Origin: Methylovorus mays
GTDB taxonomy: Bacteria; Pseudomonadota; Gammaproteobacteria; Burkholderiales; Methylophilaceae
DNA: 64,000 nt
Direction: 5' to 3'
Assembly (NCBI RefSeq): GCF_020531915.1
Contig: NZ_JAJAVG010000008.1
Span: 248,001 to 312,000, forward strand
The position numbers and the translations under genes are program-made. The notes beneath the pieces are model-generated. The model ran no database searches and was not told where the DNA came from. It saw only the letters and a program-made list of their open reading frames with translations. Position 1 is the stretch's first letter. Each line of letters begins with the position of its first letter. Of this stretch, positions 54,655-64,000 are shown one piece after another.

Positions 54655-54824
54655 AAATACTTTAAAATTCCTGAAATTTTACGGTGCCAGTGCGCATGAA
54701 CCACGCACAAAAGCAGGAATATACTGGATTCCCGCACCGCCGTGAACGCAAACCTCGATGCAACAGCCTGAACCGGTGCCAGATTCGCCAGAAACAGGCT
54801 GGAATCAACCAAGGAAACCTCAGC

Positions 54825-55175
54825 ATGGATATGATTTTCTTAAGCGAAGTCAAAGTGCAAACCAAACTCGGCGTGCCGGAGTGGGAACGCATGGTCCCGC
54901 AGACCATCTTGCTGGATCTAGAAATCGCCATGCCGCACAACCGCTCTTGCCAGACGGACGAAATCGACGACACCATAGACTACGGCATGGTGGTGGCACG
55001 CATACGCGAAACCCTCAGCGAGAAGTCATTCAAACTGGTAGAGGCACTGGCCGAGCACATCTGTCAGATTGTGCTGAATGAATTCGGCGCCCCCTGGGTC
55101 AAGATCAAAGTTGCCAAGCCTGGTATTTTGCCGGGACTAAAAGCATTGGGCGTTGTGATTGAGCGAACGAAATAG
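54825..55175 (+). CDS. folB: Dihydroneopterin aldolase FolB
   Basis: 116 residues from ATG 54825 with AAGGAA 8 bp upstream. Family pattern: IFLSEVKVQTKLGVPEWER, TIDYGMVV, KSFKLVEALAEHI (catalytic Glu region) and VKIKVAKPGIL. Part of folate synthesis; converts dihydroneopterin to 6-hydroxymethyl-dihydropterin. Divergent from plsY, as often seen. Confidence 0.95.
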   Translation: MDMIFLSEVKVQTKLGVPEWERMVPQTILLDLEIAMPHNRSCQTDEIDDTIDYGMVVARIRETLSEKSFKLVEALAEHICQIVLNEFGAPWVKIKVAKPGILPGLKALGVVIERTK

Positions 55176-55218
55176 TATTAAGCCAGCCCAAGGCTCAAGC
55201 TCAACCTTATACTTCATC

Positions 55219-56271
55219 ATGTTTATGTCCACCCGACTTACCAATATAGGCCTGCTATTCTGCCTCGCATGCCTGTTATCGTTCACCGCACTCGCAGCGC
55301 CCATGCCGACACGACTGGGACCTGCGAATCTTGCCGTGATTGTCAATGAAGCCGACGCCAACAGCGTGGAGGTCGGCGAGTATTATCTCCAGGCCCGTCA
55401 GACTCCCCCACAAAACCTGATCAAGGTAAAACTGCCCACCGGCAAGGTCAAATTAAGTGCCTGGGAATTTGCCGGTTTGCGTAGCAGCATCCTGCCCCGG
55501 CTTGGGCCGGAGATACAAGCCATGGTACTTATCTGGACCACCCCGTACGCGGTGGAGTGCAACAGCATTACGTCTGCCATGACCTTGGGCTACGACGCCG
55601 ATCAGTGCAAGAAGACCTGCGACCCTGGCAAGCCCAGCCCCTACTTCAACAGTTCTGTCAGCCAACCCTACACTGCTCTTGGCATACGCCCCACCATGCT
55701 GCTGCCAGTCGAGTCTGTGGAACAGGCAAAAGCCCTGATTGATCGTGGCGTATTCAGCAGTTTCCGCTTGCTGCCCAGTAGCGCGTATCTATTGACGACT
55801 TCGGACCATGCACGCAATGCACGCGTACCCATGTTCCCCAAACCCATGCAGATTGCCGCCAGCCAGCTGACCATTCAGCGCATAGAGGCAGACAGCATCC
55901 AGGATCGCAAAGATGTGATGTTTTACTTCACAGGCAAAATCTCCGTGCCGCATCTGGATACGCTGACATTCAGGCCAGGCGCCATTGCCGACCACCTGAC
56001 ATCAAGTGGTGGCGACCTGCTGGGAAAATCTCAGATGTCCAGCCTGCGCTGGCTGGATGCAGGTGCCACTGGCAGCTACGGCACAGTATCCGAACCCTGT
56101 AATTACTGGCAGAAATTCCCAGCACCCAGCATTGTGATGAAGCATTATCTTGAGGGCGAAACCCTGATCGAAAGCTACTGGAAAAGCGTGGCATGGCCAG
56201 CACAAGGGCTCTTCATCGGCGAACCTCTGGCTGCCCCTTATGCCAGAACACGAGGCGTACCCAACCCGTGA
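55219..56271 (+). CDS. TIGR03790-like secreted protein
   Basis: 350 residues from ATG 55219 (55225 also possible). Signal peptide ending TALAAP. The body (LAVIVNEADANSVEVGEYY, ARQTPPQNLIKV, VLIWTTPYAVECNSITSAM, GTVSEPC) fits, from memory, the TIGR03790 family: about 350-residue secreted proteins of unknown function with a patchy distribution. Mature cysteines are in VECNS, DQCKKTCD and SEPCNYW. Its stop TGA overlaps the GTG start of the next gene. Confidence 0.78.
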   Translation: MFMSTRLTNIGLLFCLACLLSFTALAAPMPTRLGPANLAVIVNEADANSVEVGEYYLQARQTPPQNLIKVKLPTGKVKLSAWEFAGLRSSILPRLGPEIQAMVLIWTTPYAVECNSITSAMTLGYDADQCKKTCDPGKPSPYFNSSVSQPYTALGIRPTMLLPVESVEQAKALIDRGVFSSFRLLPSSAYLLTTSDHARNARVPMFPKPMQIAASQLTIQRIEADSIQDRKDVMFYFTGKISVPHLDTLTFRPGAIADHLTSSGGDLLGKSQMSSLRWLDAGATGSYGTVSEPCNYWQKFPAPSIVMKHYLEGETLIESYWKSVAWPAQGLFIGEPLAAPYARTRGVPNP

Positions 56272-56648
56272 AGCCCTTGCCATGCCCTTGCCATAGTGGC
56301 GCGAACTACCATGAATGCTGCCAGCGCTGGCATACGGGCAAGCGTGAGCAACAAACGCCTGTAGAACTGATGCGATCCCGTTATGCGGCTTACGCGCTGC
56401 TGCTGGAAGATTACCTGCTGGCGACCTGGCACCCCGAGACTCGTCCTGCCCGACTTGGGTTAAGCAACGAAGTACCCACCAAATGGATAGGCCTGCGCAT
56501 CTTGCGCGATGCAGTGCAAGGGGATAATGCGATCGTGGAGTTTGATGCGCGCTACAAGATCAATGGCAAAGCAGAAAAGCTGCATGAAATCAGCCGCTTC
56601 ATCAAGCTGAATGGTGACTGGTACTATCTGGATGCAAGCGGCGAGTAA
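56268..56648 (+). CDS. YchJ-family SEC-C motif protein
   Basis: 126 residues from GTG 56268, which overlaps the previous stop (GTGA). N-terminal SEC-C zinc motif CPCHSGANYHECC at about 5-17, then the YchJ NTF2-like domain with LMRSRYAAYALLLEDYLLATWHP. Function unknown; the zinc motif resembles that of SecA. Coupled to the TIGR03790-like gene. Confidence 0.9.
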   Translation: MKPLPCPCHSGANYHECCQRWHTGKREQQTPVELMRSRYAAYALLLEDYLLATWHPETRPARLGLSNEVPTKWIGLRILRDAVQGDNAIVEFDARYKINGKAEKLHEISRFIKLNGDWYYLDASGE

Positions 56649-56674
56649 CACCTGAATTACTTCGGGAGCACACC

Positions 56675-57571
56675 CTAGCCGCGCGGATGGTGCATGGCAT
56701 GCAGCTGTTTCAGGCGCTCACGCGCCACATGCGTATAAATTTGCGTGGTTGAAATATCCGAGTGCCCCAGCAGCATTTGCACTACCCGCAAATCCGCTCC
56801 GTGATTCAACAAATGCGTGGCAAAGGCATGGCGCAACACATGGGGCGACAAGGGTTTGTGTATGCCGGCCTGCAAAGCATAGCGCTTGATCAGGTACCAG
56901 AATGCCTGGCGCGTCATCGCCTCGCCGCGTTGCGTGACAAACAGACTATCCGACACACGCTGCTGCAGAATCTGCGGCCGGCCTTCGCGCACATACCGCA
57001 ACAACCAATCGACGGACTCTTCCCCCAAAGGGACCAGGCGCGTCTTGCTGCCTTTACCCGTCACCCGCACCACCCCCTCATTAAGGCTGACCTCGGTATA
57101 GCGCAACCCCACCAGCTCAGAAACGCGCAGACCACAGGCATACAAGGTCTCAAGCATCGCCCGATCGCGCAGGCCAATGGCCTGGGCAATATCCGGTGCA
57201 TTCAACAAGGCAACTACCTCGTCTTCATTCAGGCTTTTTGGCAATGAACGCGGCAGCTTGGGGGTATCAATCAGCAGCGTGGGATCCACGCTAATCTGCC
57301 CCTCACGCAAGCCATGGCGATAAAATCGCCGCAAGCTCGCAATCAGGCGGCTGACACTGCGCGGCTTGCTGGTTGGAAAGCGGAAGGCGAGATACTGCTG
57401 AAGATCGCCCTGGTCCGCCTGATTAAGCAACTTGGCATGTTCAGACCATAACCAGTCAGCAAACAAGGCAAGATCGCGCCGGTAACTTTCCAGGGTATTT
57501 CTCGCCAGACCATCCTCCAGCCAGAGATGATCCACAAATCTATCCAGCAATGCTGCATTCGCTGCACTCAT
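56675..57571 (-). CDS. xerD: Site-specific tyrosine recombinase XerD
   Basis: 298 residues, same length as E. coli XerD. N-terminal core-binding SAM-like domain, then catalytic residues: Arg in YACGLRVSELV, Lys in GKGSKTRLVPLG, HVLRHAFATHLL (HxxR), HSDISTTQIYTH with His and the nucleophile Tyr. Resolves chromosome dimers at dif with XerC. Overlaps ogt by 4 bp. Not linked to the island remnant. Confidence 0.96.
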   Translation of the reverse strand: MSAANAALLDRFVDHLWLEDGLARNTLESYRRDLALFADWLWSEHAKLLNQADQGDLQQYLAFRFPTSKPRSVSRLIASLRRFYRHGLREGQISVDPTLLIDTPKLPRSLPKSLNEDEVVALLNAPDIAQAIGLRDRAMLETLYACGLRVSELVGLRYTEVSLNEGVVRVTGKGSKTRLVPLGEESVDWLLRYVREGRPQILQQRVSDSLFVTQRGEAMTRQAFWYLIKRYALQAGIHKPLSPHVLRHAFATHLLNHGADLRVVQMLLGHSDISTTQIYTHVARERLKQLHAMHHPRG

Positions 57572-58050
57572 GCGAAGCCCTCATGCGCCAGCAGCCATTG
57601 CTTGATGGCAAGACCTTGCGGATTGCCCTGCATGAAGCCACCCAGGCCACTCTTGGCGATCACGCGATGGCAGGGAACCAGCAAGGGTACCCTGTTCGCC
57701 CCGCATACGTTAGCGACGGCCCTGGGACCTGAGCTGACGCGTTGGGCAAGCTGGCTGTAGCTTAAGGCTGCTCCCGCGGGGATATCGGCAATGGCGCTCC
57801 AGACGCGTTGCTGAAACAAGGTGCCACCTGTGACATAGGGGAGATCGATCGTGAGCCTTGCATCTCGTAGATACCGCTGCAGCTGATGCACGGCGTGCTG
57901 CACAAACGGTGTGGGCGCGGCATATGTCGAGCCGCTCTCACTTAACAATTTGATGGCAACCACAAAGTCATCCTGAACGCGCAGGCCTATGGCGCCAAAC
58001 GGTGCGGCAATCAGAGCATCGTAATCGCGTGGGCTGGATTCGGAATTCAT
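57568..58050 (-). CDS. ogt: Methylated-DNA-protein cysteine methyltransferase
   Basis: 160 residues from ATG 58050; a longer start at 58110 would run into the rplS terminator. Active site VPCHRVIAKSG with acceptor Cys near the C-terminus, and helix-turn-helix region ALSYSQLAQRVSSGPRAVANVCGANRVP. Repairs O6-methylguanine by suicide transfer. Followed by xerD with a 4-bp overlap. Confidence 0.95.
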   Translation of the reverse strand: MNSESSPRDYDALIAAPFGAIGLRVQDDFVVAIKLLSESGSTYAAPTPFVQHAVHQLQRYLRDARLTIDLPYVTGGTLFQQRVWSAIADIPAGAALSYSQLAQRVSSGPRAVANVCGANRVPLLVPCHRVIAKSGLGGFMQGNPQGLAIKQWLLAHEGFA

Positions 58051-58109
58051 CAGGCTATGGTAACGCAATCCTTTAGGGCGTATCCAGTTCGCTCGCCATG
58101 GGCTAGACA

Positions 58110-58142
58110 AAAAAGCAAAAAGCCCCTTGCGGGGCTTTTTGC
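58110..58142. terminator. Intrinsic terminator after rplS
   Basis: GCAAAAAGCCCC / GGGGCTTTTTGC, 12-bp stem with a 4-nt loop; on the minus strand followed by TTTTTTG. Ends the rpsP operon. Confidence 0.94.
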
Positions 58143-58160
58143 AGACAGCTCAGGCTGAAT

Positions 58161-58544
58161 TTATTCAGCGCTAACTGGCTTTTCGCGCAGCTTGAGCTTT
58201 TCCTTGATACGTGCAGACTTGCCTGAACGCTCACGCAAGTAGTAGAGCTTGCTGCGACGTACGTCACCACGGCGCTTCACTTCGATAGAAGCGATCAGTG
58301 GGGAGTATGTTTGGAATGTACGCTCAACGCCTTCACCGGAAGAAATCTTGCGAACGATGAAAGAAGAATTCAGGCCACGATTGCGCTTGGCAATCACAAC
58401 ACCTTCGTAAGCCTGTACGCGCTTACGTGTACCTTCAACCACGTTCACACCAACGATGACGGTGTCACCAGGTGCAAATTCAGGGATATTCTTGCCAAGA
58501 CGGGCAATTTCTTCCTGTTCCAACATCTTGATAATGTCTGCCAT
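58161..58544 (-). CDS. rplS: 50S ribosomal protein L19
   Basis: 127 residues. Pattern [37 protein letters not shown]-like [14 protein letters not shown] and [19 protein letters not shown]. Located at the 30S-50S interface. Last gene of rpsP-rimM-trmD-rplS. Confidence 0.98.
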   Translation of the reverse strand: MADIIKMLEQEEIARLGKNIPEFAPGDTVIVGVNVVEGTRKRVQAYEGVVIAKRNRGLNSSFIVRKISSGEGVERTFQTYSPLIASIEVKRRGDVRRSKLYYLRERSGKSARIKEKLKLREKPVSAE

Positions 58545-58561
58545 TTTTCAGTTCCTTTTAA

Positions 58562-59374
58562 TTATGAGGATTCTTGTTCCTGCTTCAGCGTTTGCTCAAC
58601 ATCAAGCTCCGCCAGCAGCCGAGATTCCTCTTTCGTCAACGACCTTTCGGCCAGTAAATCCGGGCGTTTAGCCCTTGTTTGCGCTAGCGACTGCTTGAGC
58701 CGCCAACGCTTGATCTTTGCATGATGCCCGGACATCAGAATCTCGGGCACCGCCACGCCTTCGTATACTTCCGGGCGGGTATAGTGGGGGCAATCCAGCA
58801 AGCCATCCACAAATGAATCCTCGAGTGCGGAATCCATATCGCCCAGACTCCCGGGCAATTGGCGCACAATCGCATCTATCAACACCATGGCGGGTAACTC
58901 ACCGCCCGATAGCACATAATCGCCTATCGAATATTCTTCGTCGACCACACGGTCAAGCAAGCGCTGGTCTACACCTTCATAGCGGCTGGCCAGCAAGATC
59001 AAGCCAGGCTCCTGCGCCAGCTGCATCACTGCAGCATGGGTGAGCGGCTTGCCTTGCGGTGACATGTGTATCACCTTGGGCACAGCCACTCCGGCTTTCT
59101 CTTGCCTGACCCTGGCAGCACCAATCGCTTTTTCCAGAGGCTCGGCCAGCATCACCATCCCGGGGCCGCCACCATATGGTCGGTCATCCACTGTACGGTA
59201 ATTGTCGCTGGTGAAGTCGCGCGGATTCCATACATGCAGGGCATAAATGGCTTTTCCCAGTGCCCTCGCCGTAATGCCAAACTGACTGACGGCTTGAAAC
59301 ATCTCCGGAAAAAGGCTGACCACGTCAAACTGCCTGGTGGCGCATTGTGTGGCTGCAGGCTCCTGCACCGACAT
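58562..59374 (-). CDS. trmD: tRNA (guanine-37-N1)-methyltransferase TrmD
   Basis: 270 residues from ATG 59374, with GGAG 5 bp upstream; start overlaps rimM stop by one base. Trefoil-knot SPOUT fold: [38 protein letters not shown] and [17 protein letters not shown]. Methylates G37 of tRNAs to stop frameshifting. Confidence 0.98.
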   Translation of the reverse strand: MSVQEPAATQCATRQFDVVSLFPEMFQAVSQFGITARALGKAIYALHVWNPRDFTSDNYRTVDDRPYGGGPGMVMLAEPLEKAIGAARVRQEKAGVAVPKVIHMSPQGKPLTHAAVMQLAQEPGLILLASRYEGVDQRLLDRVVDEEYSIGDYVLSGGELPAMVLIDAIVRQLPGSLGDMDSALEDSFVDGLLDCPHYTRPEVYEGVAVPEILMSGHHAKIKRWRLKQSLAQTRAKRPDLLAERSLTKEESRLLAELDVEQTLKQEQESS

Positions 59375-59877
59375 TAAAACTCCGGATCCCAATCCACCAG
59401 CATGGTGCCTGCCTCAACATTCACCTCAGGCACGGCTTCTGCGGTAAACGGCACCAGACGCTCACGTCCGGCATCATCTTTCACCACGACCACATCATTG
59501 GCACCGGTTTCGAACACATCCACCACGGTGCCAAAATCTACCTGCTGCAAATTGCTGACGCGCAAACCAATCAGATCGGACCAGTAATACTCGCCCTCTT
59601 CCGCTTCCGGCAACTGCTCGCGCGGCACTGACACCTGTTTGCCTTTGGCTGCAAATGCCGCATCACGATCGTCAATGCCGACCAGCTTGACCAGCAAGGT
59701 CTTGCCATGCACTTTCGCTGCTTCGACCGGATATTCCTGCCACTTGGGGTCACGCCCCAACCACCAGTTATCGTAATCGAACAGGCTATCTATGGTCTCG
59801 GTATCCGGCTGAATTTTCAGCCAGCCATAAATGCCATAAGGGGCGACAACGCGCCCCATGACGACCATATCCTTCAC
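59374..59877 (-). CDS. rimM: Ribosome maturation factor RimM
   Basis: 167 residues. Start is GTG 59877 or one of two ATGs within the next six codons. N-terminal barrel with [15 protein letters not shown], then PRC-like C-terminal domain with [12 protein letters not shown] and [19 protein letters not shown]. Helps assemble the 30S head. Follows rpsP. Confidence 0.96.
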   Translation of the reverse strand: MKDMVVMGRVVAPYGIYGWLKIQPDTETIDSLFDYDNWWLGRDPKWQEYPVEAAKVHGKTLLVKLVGIDDRDAAFAAKGKQVSVPREQLPEAEEGEYYWSDLIGLRVSNLQQVDFGTVVDVFETGANDVVVVKDDAGRERLVPFTAEAVPEVNVEAGTMLVDWDPEF

Positions 59878-59911
59878 AGTTGTTATCGCCTGCTAAAAGG
59901 CGATACCCCGC

Positions 59912-60163
59912 TTAGGCAGCTGCTTTGGCAGATTGCTTGACCAGACGTGCAACGCAATCAGACAGCTGTGCGCCATTGCTTTGCCAGTGAGCAATACGCT
60001 CACCGTTCAGGCGCAGGCCTTCTTGGCCTTCTTTAGCCAGAGGATTGTAAAAACCTACACGCTCAATGAAGCGACCATCGCGACGATTGCGCGAGTCAGC
60101 TACCACTACGCTGTAAAAGGGGGATTTCTTCGCGCCACCGCGTGCGAGACGAATGATCACCAT
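59912..60163 (-). CDS. rpsP: 30S ribosomal protein S16
   Basis: 83 residues. [25 protein letters not shown], then [13 protein letters not shown]. First gene of the operon. Complete and ordinary. Confidence 0.99.
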   Translation of the reverse strand: MVIIRLARGGAKKSPFYSVVVADSRNRRDGRFIERVGFYNPLAKEGQEGLRLNGERIAHWQSNGAQLSDCVARLVKQSAKAAA

Positions 60164-60274
60164 AATAGTTGTTCTCTTTTAATTGACACAGAAAGGCGCG
60201 GATTTTACGTTATTTATGAGGGGCTTGGCAAGGGGAATATCAGATTATCTGCATTCTTGCGCTGTCAGCCCCTG

Positions 60275-60952
60275 CTATGCGGGCTGGTAGCGTGTAGGGT
60301 CCGCGAGGCCCGCCGCCAGAAAACCATCGCGGCGGAAGCGGCATGAATCACACTTGCCGCAAGCCCTGCCCTCTTCATCGGCCTGATAGCAGGAAACCGT
60401 CATACCATAATCAAAGCCTAACGCACTGCCGCGCTTCACAATATCCGCCTTGGATAAATCAATCAGCGGGGCATGCACGGTAATGGTGTCGCCTTCGACG
60501 GCAGCCTTGGTCGCCAGATTGGCCATGGCCTGAAACGCGCGTACATATTCGGCTCGGCAATCAGGATAACCGGAATAGTCCAGCGCATTGACGCCAATAA
60601 AAATATCACGTGATTTCAACACCTCGGCCCAGGCCAGCGCCAATGACAACATGATGGTATTGCGTGCTGGCACATAGGTCACCGGTATGCCTTCCGTGGG
60701 GGACTGTGGGACATCAATCCGATTATCGGTGAGGGCAGACCCGCCAAACAGGGAGAGATCCAGTTGCACGGTCTTGTGCTCCGCTGCACCCAGACATTCG
60801 GCTACACGCTGTGCCGCCAGCAGCTCGGCAGAATGACGCTGATGGTAATCCAGGCTAAGGCAATAGCACTCATAGCCCTGGCTACGTGCAATCGCCAACA
60901 CAGTGGCGGAATCCAGTCCACCGGATAACAGCACAACCGCTTTTTTACTCAT
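60275..60952 (-). CDS. queC: 7-cyano-7-deazaguanine synthase QueC
   Basis: 225 residues. PP-loop [12 protein letters not shown] near 8-19; [13 protein letters not shown]-terminal zinc ligands in [18 protein letters not shown]. Forms preQ0 from carboxy-deazaguanine, ATP and ammonia in queuosine synthesis. One base after queE. Confidence 0.97.
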   Translation of the reverse strand: MSKKAVVLLSGGLDSATVLAIARSQGYECYCLSLDYHQRHSAELLAAQRVAECLGAAEHKTVQLDLSLFGGSALTDNRIDVPQSPTEGIPVTYVPARNTIMLSLALAWAEVLKSRDIFIGVNALDYSGYPDCRAEYVRAFQAMANLATKAAVEGDTITVHAPLIDLSKADIVKRGSALGFDYGMTVSCYQADEEGRACGKCDSCRFRRDGFLAAGLADPTRYQPA

Positions 60953-60953
60953 A

Positions 60954-61592
60954 TCAAACTCCGGGCCTTTCGCCCCACAATATCTTGTGCAATTGCACCT
61001 GCATGCGCACGGGCAACTTGTCAGCCAATATCCACTCAGCCAATTCTGTCGGATTCACCTGACTGTAAACCGGCGAGAACAGCACACTGCAGGTACGATG
61101 CAGAGGCTGTTTATCCAGCAGTTCTTTGGCCCAGAGATAATCCGCATGATCGCAAAGCACGAACTTCACTTCATCCTGCGGCTTGAGATGCGCAAGGTTG
61201 CCCCACAAATTCTTTTCCAGCTCGCCTGAGCCTGGGGTTTTAATATCCAGGATGACGGAAACGCGTGGATCGACGTTGGCAATATCCATGGCGCCGCCAG
61301 TCTCGAGCGACACGCTATACCCCGCATCGCACAGACGCGTCAGCAGCACATGGCAATCGCGTTGCGCCAGGGGTTCGCCCCCCGTTACCGTCACATAATG
61401 CGCACCGTACTCGGCCACCTTCTGCATGATGTCATCAATCTCCATGCTGCCGCCGCCATGAAAGGCATAAGCGGTATCGCAATAAACGCAGCGCATGGGG
61501 CAGCCTGTCAGCCGCACGAATACCGTAGGCAGGCCAACGCGCGATGACTCGCCTTGCAGCGAATGGAAGATTTCGTGAATTCTAAGTTTCAT
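60954..61592 (-). CDS. queE: 7-carboxy-7-deazaguanine synthase QueE
   Basis: 212 residues from ATG 61592. Radical SAM cluster motif CPMRCVYC near 32-39, then VTGGEPLAQ and the tail [17 protein letters not shown]. Makes 7-carboxy-7-deazaguanine. Immediately upstream of queC; a hairpin precedes it. Confidence 0.96.
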   Translation of the reverse strand: MKLRIHEIFHSLQGESSRVGLPTVFVRLTGCPMRCVYCDTAYAFHGGGSMEIDDIMQKVAEYGAHYVTVTGGEPLAQRDCHVLLTRLCDAGYSVSLETGGAMDIANVDPRVSVILDIKTPGSGELEKNLWGNLAHLKPQDEVKFVLCDHADYLWAKELLDKQPLHRTCSVLFSPVYSQVNPTELAEWILADKLPVRMQVQLHKILWGERPGV

Positions 61593-61612
61593 GGCCGTAT
61601 AAATGGACAATA

Positions 61613-61635
61613 GCCGACAACGAAATGTTGTCGGC
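61613..61635. promoter_or_regulatory. Hairpin just upstream of queE
   Basis: GCCGACAAC / GTTGTCGGC, perfect 9-bp stem with a 5-nt loop, 20 bp upstream of the queE start. No T-run follows, so it may be a weak terminator after cpoB or an RNA-stability element. It does not look like a preQ1 riboswitch. Confidence 0.5.
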
Positions 61636-61693
61636 CATCAATAGACGTTATTTTACTTGAAGTTAGGCAAGTTCTGGCGAATTGCCTGCGCGT

Positions 61694-62515
61694 TTAGCGC
61701 TTGATGGACTCCAGCACCTTCAGACGGCTTTGTGCGCGAGGAATGACATCGCTCTTGGGATACTGGCTGATCAGGTCGCGCAATGTCTTCTTGGCGCCAT
61801 CAATATCCGCCAGTTGAATCTGGCTATTCGCAATGTTAAAGCTGGCTTCTGGCGCTTTGGCACTGTCAGGATACTGCTTCAGCAGCTTCTGCTGGGTAGC
61901 AATCGCAGCCTTGTAATTCTTGAGCGAGAACTGCGAAAATCCCAAGCCATACATCGCATCTGCGGCGTGAGTGCTGGCAGGATATGTCTGCAGAAACTTC
62001 TGGTAGGCATCAAATGACTCTTTGAACTTGCTGGACTGCAGCAAGGCATTGGCGGCGTCGAGATCTTTGCTTTCAGAGGTGCTGGCAGGTGCGGCAGATG
62101 TATCTGCGACAGCACCGGATGCTGGCTGTGTCGCATCGGTAGTGGCGGCTGGCGCCCCACTCTCCAGTTTGCGCAGACGACCATCGGTGTCTGCGTACAA
62201 ATCCTTTTGACGCTGTTGCGTCATGTCAATATTGTGATTGGCCACTTCCAATTGGCCTTGCAGACGACTGATCTGCTGATTGAGCGCATCAATCTTGCCC
62301 AGCATGTCAGTCAGGCTCTGGGTGTAGCGTTGCTCCAGAGCCTGCTGATTTTTCTTCAACTCATCTATCGCAGCTTGCGTGGCCTGATTCTGGGTTTGCA
62401 CCTGTTGCTGAAGGTCAGCAATTTTCCTGCGTGCCTCGTCATCCCCAAACAGCGCAGCATGCGCCACTTGAGAAACACCCATCAACAGCCCCAAACCTAC
62501 TATCAAACCACGCAT
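61694..62515 (-). CDS. cpoB: Tol-Pal system protein CpoB (YbgF)
   Basis: 273 residues from ATG 62515. Signal peptide ending VAHAAL; coiled coil at about 30-105 rich in Gln; Ala/Thr linker; C-terminal TPR repeats (NALLQSSKFKESFDAYQKFLQ, AMYGLGFSQFSLKNYKAAI, ASFNIANSQIQL). Coordinates PBP1B with Tol during constriction. Seven bases after pal. Confidence 0.95.
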   Translation of the reverse strand: MRGLIVGLGLLMGVSQVAHAALFGDDEARRKIADLQQQVQTQNQATQAAIDELKKNQQALEQRYTQSLTDMLGKIDALNQQISRLQGQLEVANHNIDMTQQRQKDLYADTDGRLRKLESGAPAATTDATQPASGAVADTSAAPASTSESKDLDAANALLQSSKFKESFDAYQKFLQTYPASTHAADAMYGLGFSQFSLKNYKAAIATQQKLLKQYPDSAKAPEASFNIANSQIQLADIDGAKKTLRDLISQYPKSDVIPRAQSRLKVLESIKR

Positions 62516-62521
62516 TGTCAA

Positions 62522-63058
62522 TTACTCGCCTTGGTAAACGATGTCAGCACGACGGTTCTTGCTGTAAGCAGCCTCGTCAGAACCAGCAGCTTGAGGCTTT
62601 TCTTCGCCATAGCTGATGGTTTCGATTTGCTTGTCAGAAACACCTTGCAGGTTCAGCACTTGCTTGACAGCAACAGCACGACGTTGACCCAGCGCCAGGT
62701 TGTACTCACGGGTGCCGCGTTCGTCGGTATTGCCTTGCAGGATTACCTTGGCATCTGGATGCTCAACCAGGTACTTGGCATGGGCATTCACCAGATCACG
62801 GTATTCAGGCTTGACTTCATCCTTGTCGAAGTCGAAGTAAACACTGCGCTTGGACAGGATGTTGTTTGGATCAGTCAGCGGGTTAACCGACATGCTGCTG
62901 TTTTGCACGCCGCTGGTAGAAGCAGAGTCAGAACTTTGGCTGGTAGTGGTTTGCGCTGGACTCTTGTCTTCAACAACAGGGGCATTCTTTACAGGCTTGC
63001 TTGAGCAAGCAGCCAGCATCATAGCCAGCAATACGCTTGTTACTAAACTTTTATTCAT
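62522..63058 (-). CDS. pal: Peptidoglycan-associated lipoprotein Pal
   Basis: 178 residues. Lipobox LAACSSK with Cys18; OmpA-like peptidoglycan-binding domain with VYFDFDKDEVKPEY, LQGNTDERGTREYNLALGQRRA. Links outer membrane to peptidoglycan and TolB. Confidence 0.98.
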   Translation of the reverse strand: MNKSLVTSVLLAMMLAACSSKPVKNAPVVEDKSPAQTTTSQSSDSASTSGVQNSSMSVNPLTDPNNILSKRSVYFDFDKDEVKPEYRDLVNAHAKYLVEHPDAKVILQGNTDERGTREYNLALGQRRAVAVKQVLNLQGVSDKQIETISYGEEKPQAAGSDEAAYSKNRRADIVYQGE

Positions 63059-63132
63059 GTTTTTCTCTCCTTAAAAATCAATAAAATACAACCAAAATTC
63101 ACTACTAAAAAATCTACTCCATCACAAAACGG

Positions 63133-64000
63133 CTAATTCGCTGCGGGCCCCCAGGCGGGCTCACGCACATCGCCGCCGGTTTCGCTCAGACGCTGCTTGA
63201 CGCGACCATCTGCAGACACGGCAGCCAATGCACCACGCCCACTGATACTAGTTGCATACAAAATCATGCGGCCATTGGGAGCAAAGCTGGGAGACTCATC
63301 CTGCGCAGTATCACTCAGAACCTGCACCTGGCCGCTGGCAACATCCTGCACCGCTACGCGGAACTTGCCGTTATCCTGCTTGATGTATGCCAGCGTCTTG
63401 CCATCAGGCGAGATGCGCGGGCTTACGTTGTAATTGCCATCGAACGTCACACGCTTGGCGTCGCCACCGGTGCTGGCCATGCGGTAGATCTGCGGGCCAC
63501 CACCACGGTTGGAGGTAAAGTAAATGGCAGATCCATCAGGCGTCCAAACAGGTTCCGTATCAATGGATGTTGTATAGGTCAGCTGCTTCAATCCGGTGCC
63601 ATCGGCATTAATGACATAGACCTGCGAGTTGGCGCTATGCGTCAGCACAATGGCCAGGCGATTGCCATCAGGCGACCATGCCGGGGCGCTATTGTTGCCC
63701 TTGAAGTTTGCAACCACATTACGTTGACCGGTCACCAATGACTGCACAAACACGATGGGTTTCTTTTTCTCGTAAGAAACGTAAGCCAGTTTCGTGCCAT
63801 CGGGAGACCAGCGTGGCGAAATCACAGGCTCATTCGAAGACATGACGGTTTGCGGATTGAAACCATCGGCATCAGCCACCTGCAAGGCGTAACGCCCTGC
63901 GGTCTTGGTAATGTAGGCAATGCGCGTGGAGAACACACCCGGCTCACCGGTCAGCTTTTCATAAATGATGTCAGCGATCTTGTGTGCCGTGGCACGCTGC
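63133..64000 (-). CDS. tolB: Tol-Pal system protein TolB (5' end outside window)
   Basis: The frame stays open to the window edge ([18 protein letters not shown] precedes the first internal start), so about 289 C-terminal residues are present. Six-bladed propeller with repeated [36 protein letters not shown] and [10 protein letters not shown] units, and the end of the N-terminal domain. Periplasmic; binds Pal. Upstream of pal. Confidence 0.98.
   Translation of the reverse strand, partial: QRATAHKIADIIYEKLTGEPGVFSTRIAYITKTAGRYALQVADADGFNPQTVMSSNEPVISPRWSPDGTKLAYVSYEKKKPIVFVQSLVTGQRNVVANFKGNNSAPAWSPDGNRLAIVLTHSANSQVYVINADGTGLKQLTYTTSIDTEPVWTPDGSAIYFTSNRGGGPQIYRMASTGGDAKRVTFDGNYNVSPRISPDGKTLAYIKQDNGKFRVAVQDVASGQVQVLSDTAQDESPSFAPNGRMILYATSISGRGALAAVSADGRVKQRLSETGGDVREPAWGPAAN

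Noticed and set aside
56675-57571. XerD as the integrase of a mobile element
   Set aside because: Length, motifs and neighbours fit the housekeeping dimer-resolution recombinase.

Overview
The window looks like chromosomal DNA from a methylotrophic betaproteobacterium of the Methylophilaceae (the Methylobacillus/Methylovorus/Methylophilus group). The main evidence is a lanthanide-type methanol dehydrogenase cluster (xoxF-xoxJ-two XoxG-like cytochromes-NADH dehydrogenase type II), a quinoprotein-associated SoxYZ/metallo-hydrolase pair, and typical proteobacterial synteny blocks (rsmI-lpoA-yraN-diaA-dolP, rpsU-yqeY-dnaG-rpoD with tsaD divergent, rpsP-rimM-trmD-rplS, tolB-pal-cpoB-queE-queC). 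The assignment comes from gene content; no database search was possible.

Layout. 1-11.8 kb: a GGDEF-EAL protein cut by the window edge, pyrC, the rsmI/lpoA/yraN/diaA/dolP block, a DUF3579-type protein, a TlpA-like thioredoxin with a YqhA-family membrane protein, a PilZ-like protein and an EAL protein. 11.9-15.9 kb: trxA, rho, rpmE2 and a GT39-like membrane glycosyltransferase. 15.9-24.1 kb: a molybdenum region with modABC behind an OprP-like porin, a short ModE, then moaA-mobA-mobB-moeA. 24.1-35.3 kb: a VOC protein, a TonB-dependent receptor, the SoxYZ-like carrier / cytochrome b561 / MBL hydrolase group, a TonB-like protein, a sensor kinase, a Bcp-type peroxiredoxin, PIN-PhoH and LplT. 35.4-41 kb: the xox cluster on the minus strand. 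41-45 kb: prolyl iminopeptidase, a YihY-cyclic-nucleotide-domain fusion, trhO, a FlxA-like protein and a repetitive secreted protein.

46.0-48.2 kb looks acquired. It is AT-richer and bounded on one side by tRNA-Ile(CAT), with the last ~37 codons of a tyrosine integrase abutting it, and on the other by a degenerate tRNA-3'-end-like sequence. It carries a TetR regulator overlapped with an unrecognised single-pass membrane protein, divergent from a secreted cupin. A perfect 14-bp inverted repeat containing two operator-like half-elements lies between the divergent genes. This compact module is the best candidate for something undescribed.

48.3-64 kb is core: rpoD, dnaG, yqeY, rpsU, tsaD, plsY, folB, a TIGR03790-like protein, a YchJ-like protein, xerD, ogt, the rplS/trmD/rimM/rpsP operon, queC, queE, cpoB, pal and the 3' part of tolB.

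How the parts connect: XoxF would oxidise methanol in the periplasm with PQQ and a lanthanide, passing electrons to the two XoxG-like cytochromes, one soluble and one lipid-anchored. The SoxYZ/MBL/b561 group is of a kind seen beside quinoproteins. Molybdate uptake and cofactor synthesis supply molybdoenzymes outside the window. All functional statements are homology judgements made by eye. Start codons were chosen by ribosome-binding-site spacing and family N-termini.
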